Positions 8,787 through 16,668 of a stretch of DNA of 64,000 nucleotides are shown in pieces. Within the stretch, counting starts at the first letter, position 1. Each line of letters opens with the position of its first letter. A model generated the notes under the pieces. It had not been told where the DNA came from. It made no database searches and saw only the letters and a program-made list of their open reading frames with translations. Source of the stretch: Pseudomonas farsensis. GTDB taxonomy: Bacteria > Pseudomonadota > Gammaproteobacteria > Pseudomonadales > Pseudomonadaceae. The translations under genes and the position numbers were made by a program. The stretch lies in NCBI RefSeq assembly GCF_014268805.2, contig NZ_JABWRF020000001.1:868001-932000 (forward strand), read 5' to 3'.

Positions 8787-11700
8787 CTAGAGGCGTGTTA
8801 TCCACCAAAGTTGGGGGCGAATGAGTCCCTGGGCAGGGCGCACTGTGGGCCATTTTTGTACTCCTGTGAAGCCCAAGTCTACAGATGAAACGCTCCCGGG
8901 AGATGAGGGGGGAGCAACACTGACGCCATTGGTTACCGCAGCTTCCGCTACATTACTTATTCCTTCAGTAACTACAGATTGCGATGGCCTGGGGGTTGCG
9001 CTCTTGGAAACGTTTGCGCCAAGGGATCCTAGGCTCGGGGTTGCGCTGGCCCTTCGGATCAATGCTGGCGTGCTGGAGGAGGCTAACGAGCCTGCGGTTG
9101 AGCTTACTGGCGCTCGCTTACCGAGCGAGGCGATCCCGGCAGCGGTGTCCCGGAACGAAGTGAACATGCGCTTGGTCGCCTGCGCAAGACTCGCCGCTGC
9201 CTTTGTGGCCGCCGCTGCCTGTGTGGCCGCCGCGGCCTTCGTCAACATTGCCGCACCGGCAAAGCTCATCATCCCGCCCACCGTCCCCGCTCCGAATGAC
9301 AGCATGCTGAACATATTACTTCTCTCGGGATCGTCCTCGAGCACGGCCATCACGCCAAACCCGACGCCCGCCGACTGTAAGAGAGCCCCCGCTACTCCGA
9401 TGCCTACGCCGAGGCTGCTGCCGCCGGTCCAGGGTGTCGTTACCACCGAAACGACCAGGATCAGCACGCCGAGGGCCACACCAATCCAGCTGGTCCAATT
9501 CCTCTTGGGGGCCTCAGGTTGTTCGATAGGGTCCACATACTGCGCGTGAGGGCTGCGGTCGGTCGGGTTCTCTTTGCCATAACCGTAGGACGAACGGTGC
9601 CCGGTGGGGTCGCTCCAGTTGATCGGGTTGCCCAGGCAGTACAGGTACGGGTTGATTCCCGAGATCTCCTGGTCCATCGAATCGGGGCTGTGGAAGCGCA
9701 TCAGGCTAGGGTTGAAGGCCCGGTAGCCGCGGCCCAGCAGGTACCAGCCAAACGCTTTCTCGCGTAACTCGCCGTTGAATGCCAGCAGGGTTTCCAGGCC
9801 ATTGTTGTCGGGCCGCTCGCCATAGGCGCAGTAGCTGGCCGGGCGCAGCTCTTTGTCTTGGTTCGGGCGCAGGCCGGTGCCGTCGTACTCTCCGATAACG
9901 CTGCCTTGGCCATCGTTGAGTAGCAGGCGGCTACTCACCAGGGCTCCATCCCTCCACTGGTTCAAGCCCAGGGCTGTATCACCGTTGTAGAGGTACTGGG
10001 TCAGCAGGCCGTCCTGCAGGGTGCTATCTACCTGCAAACCCTGGTAGCGGCGCTGCACTTCGCTGCCGCTGTCGCTGCGTACTGCGCACAGCTGGTCATG
10101 GCCATCGTAGCGGTAGCTGGCCACTACCTTGTTATCGTCCTCGGCGGCGCGCACCTCCAGTAGGCGCCCGGCCTCGTCGTACACCAGGCGTCGGCCCATT
10201 TCATCGTTCAGCGCGTTGCCCAGTTCGTCATAGCTGAATCGCTGTAGGGCAGGGTAGTCGGTAATCAGGGTGTGGTTTACCGAGGCCAGTTGGAAGCTAC
10301 CATCGTCCTTGTACTGGAAGTTGGCATCATCCTCTTTGTCATCGTCGAACCATGTACGGCAGCGGGTCAGGTTGTCCAGCTCGTCAAAGTCGAACTGCTG
10401 GCTGATGATCGCGCGGCCCTTGGTATTGCAGGGCAGGTTCGGCCCGAAGCTATCGTGGAATGCCAGGCGGTCGAGCGCGTCATACTCGAAGTACTCTGCG
10501 AGTAGCTCTTCGCCATTTCGTACAAGCCGGCGCTGCAGCAGCATGTCATCGTCCCGCCATACCAGGTGCAGCTCGTGGGGTATGCCAGCATCGACGCTCA
10601 GGGTGCGTTTTACCTCCCGCCCCAAGGCATCGTAGAACAGCTCGCAGCGCAGGTGCCGACCGCTGGCGTCATCCACAGTGTCGGTGGTGTGCAACAACCC
10701 GGCGCTGTTGTAGGCAAGGTTGGCCTGCAGTGGGCCCTGGCGGGTTTTGGCCAAGCGGCCGTGTTCATCGTAGCTGTGCTCGATGGGACGGGCATCGCTG
10801 GTTTCGCGTTGCAGCAGGAGCCCCTGCGTTGAATATCGATAGTTGCAGGTGTAGTTGCTGCCGTTGGCATCTTGCCAGTGCTCCTCCTCCAGTTGGCCCT
10901 GGTCGGTGTACAGATATTTGCGCAAACCTTCGGTATTGGTGGCGCTGGTGATGTTCGCGGTCTTTGGGTCGTAATCGAAGTTGGCCATGCTATCTGCCGA
11001 CGTCCCGCCCTTGTGCATGCGCTGCGATTTGATGCTTTGTGCCTGTACGGTACGATTGGGGTCGTAGGTATACGTAAGGGTCCGTCGGTCCGGGCCGGGC
11101 CCGCTGCCTTCCGTGCGGTACGTGGTGTGCTGGAGCAGCAGCTCCGTATCGGGTTGATAGCGGTAGGTCTGGACCCGTGGCCCGATGTCGAGCCGCGCCA
11201 GGCGCTCCATTTCATCGAACTCGCGCTTGCAAACAGTCTTGGTGGCTCGTCCTTGGGCGTTGCTCACTTGAAACAGGGTGGTCAGCTGATTGATGCTGCT
11301 CTCGGCGAACTGGCGCAGCAACACGCTGCCGTCGGGCCGGCGCGTTTCATACATGCGGCCCATGACGTCGTAGCGCATACGCGTGGTGCGTTTGACGGCT
11401 GTGGGGGTTGCACGCGGCTGCCGCTGCGGCCGGTGATGGTGTGGCATGCGGGCAAGGGCCGACTCGGCCATGGTCAGGGTCTGTTCGATGCATTGGCCCA
11501 GGCCATCGTAACGGTAATCCTGCCGACCTACCTCACGCTGCCCGTCCAGGCGGTATTCGTGCACTGGCTTGTCGAAGAGGTTGTACTCGCTAAATTGCTC
11601 TTCACGTCTTTGATCCGGTGCATTGGGGGTGCTGACCCAGGTCGTGACCTGGTTGCCGTTCGCGCCGAATGGCGAGAACAGCCGGTGTTCGCGGGTGCCA

Positions 11701-13970
11701 TCCGGGTGCAGCACGGTGCAACGCTGGCCCCATCCGTCATAGGTATAGCTGTAGTCCAGCTTCAGGCTGCGCTCGGCGGCATTTTCCAGGTACTGGTCCA
11801 GGTAGGTTTCGCCGCTCAGGTTGCCCAGGCTGTCGTAGCGGGCCTCGTAGTGGACCGGCAATTCTTGGCCATCACTGCTGATGCGCAGCTGGCGCAGGGG
11901 GCGGCTGGCGCCGTCAAGGTAAGTGCGGGTCCTCACGCCCTGGGCGTCGATGACATCTTCCAAGGCCGCGCCACGTTGATCCCCATACAACATCTTGTAG
12001 TCGTAGCGGCGTGAGGCCTTGCTGCTGGGGTCGTCAGGGGCCACCGTTTCTTCCACAAGGCGGTTGAGCACGTCGTATCGGTAGCCGCTAATGACGCCAT
12101 TAAGGTCCTGCTCCTGCAACAGACCGGCGGTGTGGATGTTGTGGACCTGTTCGACACGCCGTTGCAGGGTGCCACCCTGTACGGTGTGGGTCTGGGTAAT
12201 CGACAGCCGGTTCGGCGTGCCTGCGTCGTCCTGCTCCAGCTTGTAATGCCAGACGTCCCTGCTCTTGCCTGGCCCGTATTCGGTTGTCTGATAATTCATG
12301 CGCCCATGCAGCAACGCATTTTGGGGGGTAATGTAGTGCTCGCGTTCGGTGAGTTGCAGCGGGATTTCAAGTTCTCCGCCAGCGGGCTCCTCCTGCACCT
12401 TGAGCATGCGCTCCACGCTTCGTTCCAGCCATCCGGGTTGAGGCTTTTCGCCCTCTCTTTTGGGGGGCAGGGCCGGTAGGAAGCGGTAGCCGTAGCGCAG
12501 GCGGACGGGCTGTGCAGGCTCCTCGTCAGGCTTGAGCGGCACGACGGCTGGGTATACGGTCAGGCTTTCAAGCTGGCGCACGAAACCTTCCGGGTCCTCC
12601 GGGCAGTCACTGCCGGCTTCGGGTTTGGCAGGGTAGTAGGTGTAGACCCTGAGCGTTCCGTTGGCCAAGGACTCTTGCAGCAGGTTGCCGAATGAGTCGT
12701 AGCGCATGCTGACCTGTTCTTCGCGGAACTTTCTGGGGTCTGACGTGAGGCGCCACTGCTTGGTAACGGCCTTGGGTAACTGGAGTGTGGATGGCTGATG
12801 CTTGAATGCAACGCCTTCAATTTCGTGATACACGGTTTTGACTGTTTCTTCGCAGCCGTCCTGCAGGGTGACCTGCTTGGTCAGCAGGTGGAAGCGGTTG
12901 AACGAACGGACGACGCTGCGCACTAGAACTTCCGCTGACTCGCCCGCCTGGCCCGGGCGCACGTATTCGGCGGTGGAACCATAGGTGTACGTGTAGTCGG
13001 TCAGCTTGTACAGGTTGTCCAGGCCATCCTCGCTCCAAGTGACGCCTTTGCCGCCGTAACCGAGGAAGTTTCCTGAGGTATAGGTGTAGCGGGTAACCAT
13101 CTGGGGTTGGCCGACGAGGGGCTCCACGATGTGGCGCGCGACACGGGGCAGGGAACCCACGATATTGTTGCTGTCGGGCGGTAACAGGTGCGGGTTGGCG
13201 TCGTAAACGATACGTTCGACGCCACCAAGGGGGTTTTTGACCTCGCTCACGCAGAGCGCCCGTTCAAATGTCGCGTACTGGAAGCTCCAGGAGGCTTGGT
13301 CGTCGGTGGGTAGCACGACCTCTCGCAGCTGGTTGCCCGAGCGCTTGAGGATGTAGCCTGCCTTTTCCGGCTGCTGGGGGTGCACGGTGATCAGCACCAT
13401 GTTATTGCTGTCGTGGTTGATACTCAGTAACTGGCGGTGGGTGTCGTCGCTCACCGATACCAGGCAGGTCTTCTGCCTGATGCGGTCGTAGGTCAGGGTG
13501 AGGCCGTGCCCCGAAGGGGCCAGCATGCGTACTGGCAGGGCTACGTCGGGGTCGCCTGGATGCGGCTCGAGCACCTCCACCAAGCCCGACTTGTGTACCA
13601 CGCGGTAGCGCACCAGCTTCTTGTTTGGGTCGCCTTCATTGTGCAGGTGAAAGCTTTCGAGCTTGCGTTCGGCAATGACCGGCGTCTGGCCGGGGCCGTT
13701 GTCGGCTACCTTGAAGCTCTCGCCGGTGGCCAGGCTGAGCATGCCAGTGTTTATGGCTAACTGGGTCAGGTTCAGGCTCCAGCCGGTCCCAAAGCCAGCA
13801 TCCTTGTCGTTCATCGGGCTGAAACTCAGACGCAGCGGCAGGTGCGGGCCGCTCAGGTTGTTGCCGATCAACTGGGGCAGCTCTATGGCCATTGTGTACT
13901 GGCCAGTACGCGGATCGACGCTGTTCTGCACGAAGCTCATGAAGTTGAGTGCGTTGGAATTCACAGACAT
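8787..13970 (-). CDS. Rhs/YD-repeat protein A with variable C-terminal tail
   Basis: 1727 residues from the ATG at 13970 (GGAGG 9 bases upstream). No signal peptide is seen. The N-terminal region has the SFSPMNDKDAGFGTGWSLN signature, followed by many YD repeats (YDALDR, YDELGN, YDEAGR) and a complete Rhs-associated core (LGRGYRAFNPSLMRFHSPDS ... NPINWSDPTGH, ending near residue 1458). Beyond the core is a 269-residue tail with two hydrophobic stretches (about residues 1493-1545), an Ala/Thr-rich segment and a Ser/Pro-rich end. Known Rhs and TccC proteins form a shell around a C-terminal effector; whether this tail is toxic is unknown. No PAAR or VgrG domain and no small downstream immunity gene are seen. 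Its N-terminal 177 residues closely match Rhs protein B. Confidence 0.88.
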   Translation of the reverse strand: MSVNSNALNFMSFVQNSVDPRTGQYTMAIELPQLIGNNLSGPHLPLRLSFSPMNDKDAGFGTGWSLNLTQLAINTGMLSLATGESFKVADNGPGQTPVIAERKLESFHLHNEGDPNKKLVRYRVVHKSGLVEVLEPHPGDPDVALPVRMLAPSGHGLTLTYDRIRQKTCLVSVSDDTHRQLLSINHDSNNMVLITVHPQQPEKAGYILKRSGNQLREVVLPTDDQASWSFQYATFERALCVSEVKNPLGGVERIVYDANPHLLPPDSNNIVGSLPRVARHIVEPLVGQPQMVTRYTYTSGNFLGYGGKGVTWSEDGLDNLYKLTDYTYTYGSTAEYVRPGQAGESAEVLVRSVVRSFNRFHLLTKQVTLQDGCEETVKTVYHEIEGVAFKHQPSTLQLPKAVTKQWRLTSDPRKFREEQVSMRYDSFGNLLQESLANGTLRVYTYYPAKPEAGSDCPEDPEGFVRQLESLTVYPAVVPLKPDEEPAQPVRLRYGYRFLPALPPKREGEKPQPGWLERSVERMLKVQEEPAGGELEIPLQLTEREHYITPQNALLHGRMNYQTTEYGPGKSRDVWHYKLEQDDAGTPNRLSITQTHTVQGGTLQRRVEQVHNIHTAGLLQEQDLNGVISGYRYDVLNRLVEETVAPDDPSSKASRRYDYKMLYGDQRGAALEDVIDAQGVRTRTYLDGASRPLRQLRISSDGQELPVHYEARYDSLGNLSGETYLDQYLENAAERSLKLDYSYTYDGWGQRCTVLHPDGTREHRLFSPFGANGNQVTTWVSTPNAPDQRREEQFSEYNLFDKPVHEYRLDGQREVGRQDYRYDGLGQCIEQTLTMAESALARMPHHHRPQRQPRATPTAVKRTTRMRYDVMGRMYETRRPDGSVLLRQFAESSINQLTTLFQVSNAQGRATKTVCKREFDEMERLARLDIGPRVQTYRYQPDTELLLQHTTYRTEGSGPGPDRRTLTYTYDPNRTVQAQSIKSQRMHKGGTSADSMANFDYDPKTANITSATNTEGLRKYLYTDQGQLEEEHWQDANGSNYTCNYRYSTQGLLLQRETSDARPIEHSYDEHGRLAKTRQGPLQANLAYNSAGLLHTTDTVDDASGRHLRCELFYDALGREVKRTLSVDAGIPHELHLVWRDDDMLLQRRLVRNGEELLAEYFEYDALDRLAFHDSFGPNLPCNTKGRAIISQQFDFDELDNLTRCRTWFDDDKEDDANFQYKDDGSFQLASVNHTLITDYPALQRFSYDELGNALNDEMGRRLVYDEAGRLLEVRAAEDDNKVVASYRYDGHDQLCAVRSDSGSEVQRRYQGLQVDSTLQDGLLTQYLYNGDTALGLNQWRDGALVSSRLLLNDGQGSVIGEYDGTGLRPNQDKELRPASYCAYGERPDNNGLETLLAFNGELREKAFGWYLLGRGYRAFNPSLMRFHSPDSMDQEISGINPYLYCLGNPINWSDPTGHRSSYGYGKENPTDRSPHAQYVDPIEQPEAPKRNWTSWIGVALGVLILVVSVVTTPWTGGSSLGVGIGVAGALLQSAGVGFGVMAVLEDDPERSNMFSMLSFGAGTVGGMMSFAGAAMLTKAAAATQAAAATKAAASLAQATKRMFTSFRDTAAGIASLGKRAPVSSTAGSLASSSTPALIRRASATPSLGSLGANVSKSATPRPSQSVVTEGISNVAEAAVTNGVSVAPPSSPGSVSSVDLGFTGVQKWPTVRPAQGLIRPQLWWITRL

Positions 13971-14008
13971 TATCTTCGCCTCCGGGTTACTTGAGGGGGG
14001 GGGCTCGG

Positions 14009-14467
14009 TCATGCGGGGGCTGCCGAGGTAGTCACGCGGATGCTGCCCAACTGGTCCCTGGCGATGGTGCCGTGCTTGTCGACCACCATCACGCCGATGC
14101 CATACTCGATAAAGTCGTTTTTGGCGTATGCATTCAGGGCTACGACTTCCTCGCCACTCAAGGCCGCCATCTGCCTGGTGGTCTTGAGTTCGATCCAGAA
14201 GGAGGCATTGGTCTTGGTGCCGTCTTTGTTCTGGGTCAGCAGAATGGTGGTTGCCGATGCGAAAGAGTTGATTTCCCAGAAACGAGGCGCCAGTCCAGCG
14301 CAATCGCCGGTTCTCATTACCATCAAAGCGGTGGTGCCAGTACCTTCTCCCGGCATATGCATGGAACAGCTCGCTCCACCTCCCCCGCCACCTGAGTCGA
14401 CTCGATCTCGGATGTTTATTACGGGGTTGGCCAATACGGGGGGCGGCAACTCTTGGCTTTCGTTCAT
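14009..14467 (-). CDS. Small protein of unknown function upstream of Rhs A
   Basis: 152 residues from the ATG at 14467, with AAGGAG 7 bases upstream. Starts MNESQELPPPVLANPVINIR and contains a six-glycine run near residue 30, followed by a probably beta-rich domain (FWEINSFASATTILLTQ, GIGVMVVDKHG). No signal peptide or membrane segment. It ends 38 bases before the Rhs A start and is almost surely co-transcribed with it. I do not recognise the family. Possible roles are an Rhs partner, chaperone or adaptor. Confidence 0.75.
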   Translation of the reverse strand: MNESQELPPPVLANPVINIRDRVDSGGGGGGASCSMHMPGEGTGTTALMVMRTGDCAGLAPRFWEINSFASATTILLTQNKDGTKTNASFWIELKTTRQMAALSGEEVVALNAYAKNDFIEYGIGVMVVDKHGTIARDQLGSIRVTTSAAPA

Positions 14468-14548
14468 AGGGATGCTCCTTGTCTGACCACGGCACGGGCA
14501 CGCCATGGGCTGTGCCTTCACGCTAAGTCAAGCGAGCCTGCTGCGCAC

Positions 14549-14605
14549 CTGACAGAAGTGACAGGTAGCGCTTTTGCCCCATGGTGTACCTAGTAATTCT
14601 GTCAG
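14549..14605. promoter_or_regulatory. Divergent intergenic region with inverted repeat
   Basis: The gap 14468-14723 separates the minus-strand Rhs A unit from the plus-strand Ig-like/TULIP/Rhs B unit. It holds an inverted repeat, CTGACAGAA (14549-14557) and TTCTGTCAG (14597-14605), with an extra TGACAGG in between. This could be a regulator site serving both directions. No sigma-70 hexamer pair stands out. Confidence 0.35.
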
Positions 14606-14723
14606 TTGCGGCTGGCGGGCCCCGGGCTGAAACTTTGCTCAACGCAGTTCCAATGGCATGGCAACAGTGTTGCCCACGCCGAGCAGGCAGGCGCTGACCA
14701 TTCTGAGCCCCGAGGAGCCCCGC

Positions 14724-16583
14724 ATGAGCCGATCAAGATCCGCACCCTCACCCTTCGCTCTGGAAAAGCCCGTCATCGATGGCCTCACGGCAAATGATGA
14801 GATCGACCTCGACGAGCTGGGTAGCGCTGCGCTGGTCACTTACATTCGCTATCCAGGCATGGCGGCGGGGGACGAAGTATTCCCGCGCTGGGTGGGTGCA
14901 GCTCCTGACGGCTCGGCCTTCGACGACGTGCTGTCGAGTTTTTTCGTCCCAGGAGGGGTCGATCCTGCGAAGGGGGTCAGGCTCGACATCGACAACCAAC
15001 TGGTGCAGAACGCCAGTGGCGGCTGGGCGTTCTACTCCTACTCGGTAACCTTGGTAAGGGCAGGTAAGAAGGCCAAGAAATCGAAGAAAGCGAGGGCTGC
15101 CAAAAAGGCAAAGTTACAGTTATTGGAGTCCCTGCGTCAGTTCTGCTTCATCGGCGTACGCCCACCTGCAGCGAATGAGACCTTGTCAATATTGCTGGCT
15201 GCCAGTGCCCATGACATGACCATCAAGCCGAGTGCGCTGGGCAGCACGATGGCGCTGCTGGTGCCGCCCTACCAGGCCATGCAGGCCGGCGACACTGTCA
15301 TGGTGACGCTCAATGGCGTGGACGACCGGGGTTCTACCTATCTCTGGGAGCGGCTCTTGACGGTCGCCAACCCGGGTGAGTTGCTGCAGACCGCTGTCGA
15401 GAGGAGCTGGCTGCGCCGCCTGGATCGTGGGTATCTGGATGCCCATTACACCATCCGCTTTCTCAATGGCGGCACTGCCCCATCACCGGTACAGCGATAT
15501 CGTGTCGATAGCAACGCAGCTTTGCCCAACTATCTGCCCGAGCCCACCATCGACGGCCTGCGGCCCGGCGAACAGCTGGATCCGGCCAGGTATCGCGACG
15601 GTATCACTGTGCGGGTTCCACCCTATATCAACGAAGGCATGGCGCTTTCCGACCGAGTGTTGATGCACTGGATGTCGAACGACCGTGTCTATGAGGTGTT
15701 GCGCGTAGACCCCAGCACATTGGCCAGTGGCAGCCTGCTGTTCAACTTGCCTGTGCGCTGGCTCACCAGCAGCGAAGGGCGCGATGTGAAGCTCGGTTAC
15801 CAGTTTGCCCGGGCTGGCCGAAATCTGTCGTCGCATGATTTGACCGTTTCTGTTGTGAAGTCGCGGGAGTTGTCCCCGCCGCTGGTAATCAATGCAATAG
15901 GCGAGACGGGGGGCGGCAGGTTGCCTGCCATGGGGGCCCTTAACGGTGTACTGGTGGATGTGCCTGACGACGCGGATGTGAAGGCTGATGAGCGTATCGA
16001 GATGCATTGGTGGGGCCATCCCGAACAAGGGCGGCAAGTGGTCCTGGAGCCTATCAGGCCGGATCGGCCACGTCGCTTTCGGGTGAGTGCCGATTATGTC
16101 GCCGCGAACATGGAGCGCAATGACGACGCCGTCGCGAAACGGTTCAAGGTGTTCTATCGCCTGGTGCGCAAGGATGACGCCAGCAGTTTCGTCGATTCCG
16201 AACCCTTCATGCTACGGATACTGCCTCTGGCTGTTACCAGTTACCCGCGGCTGACCTGCCAGGAGGCCGATGGCCTGGACCTGTTGCTGCGCAAGGTCCC
16301 CTCGCGTGGGGCCACATTCTACCTTCCGCCCTGGCCTTTCATCGCCAACCAGCAATGGGTGTCGGTATCGGTTCAGGGGGTATGGAAAGGCGAAGTGGAC
16401 GAGGGGCTGTGGGAGGGGCGCATCAGTGAGCTGCAGACCAGCCGAGGCATCGAGGTGTTGTTGCCCAGGGCCACGCTGGAGCAGCAGGTCATCAACCAGA
16501 GCTTTACCGTGAGTGCGCGGGTGAGTTTCGACGGCGGGCATAACTACTTTGCGCTGCGTGCGTTGAGCCTGACATTGCGTTAA
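14724..16583 (+). CDS. Ig-like-module protein of unknown function
   Basis: 619 residues from the ATG at 14724 (GAGGAG 6 bases upstream); an earlier ATG at 14658 lacks this site. No signal peptide. A lysine/alanine-rich patch (KKAKKSKKARAAKKAK) lies near residue 120. The rest looks like several beta-sandwich modules of about 100 residues, each with phrases such as VPPYQAMQAGDTVMVTLNG, VPPYINEGMALSDRVLMHW and LPPWPFIANQQWVSVSVQG. The end, SFTVSARVSFDGG, closely matches the end of the 28044 protein. The same module family forms the C-terminus of Rhs B. Function unknown; binding or scaffold role is inference. Confidence 0.75.
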   Translation: MSRSRSAPSPFALEKPVIDGLTANDEIDLDELGSAALVTYIRYPGMAAGDEVFPRWVGAAPDGSAFDDVLSSFFVPGGVDPAKGVRLDIDNQLVQNASGGWAFYSYSVTLVRAGKKAKKSKKARAAKKAKLQLLESLRQFCFIGVRPPAANETLSILLAASAHDMTIKPSALGSTMALLVPPYQAMQAGDTVMVTLNGVDDRGSTYLWERLLTVANPGELLQTAVERSWLRRLDRGYLDAHYTIRFLNGGTAPSPVQRYRVDSNAALPNYLPEPTIDGLRPGEQLDPARYRDGITVRVPPYINEGMALSDRVLMHWMSNDRVYEVLRVDPSTLASGSLLFNLPVRWLTSSEGRDVKLGYQFARAGRNLSSHDLTVSVVKSRELSPPLVINAIGETGGGRLPAMGALNGVLVDVPDDADVKADERIEMHWWGHPEQGRQVVLEPIRPDRPRRFRVSADYVAANMERNDDAVAKRFKVFYRLVRKDDASSFVDSEPFMLRILPLAVTSYPRLTCQEADGLDLLLRKVPSRGATFYLPPWPFIANQQWVSVSVQGVWKGEVDEGLWEGRISELQTSRGIEVLLPRATLEQQVINQSFTVSARVSFDGGHNYFALRALSLTLR

Positions 16584-16668
16584 TTCCCTTGAACCCGAAG
16601 TTTTTGTGGCGTGTTGCTGCAGGGCTTCTTGCACCCAGCAATCGCTGTTTACGCGTGGAGACACGGCA

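Noticed and set aside
8787..14501. Longer Rhs A start at 14501
   Set aside because: The extra part lies over the small 14009-14467 gene in another frame; the ATG at 13970 has GGAGG and begins the sequence shared with Rhs B.
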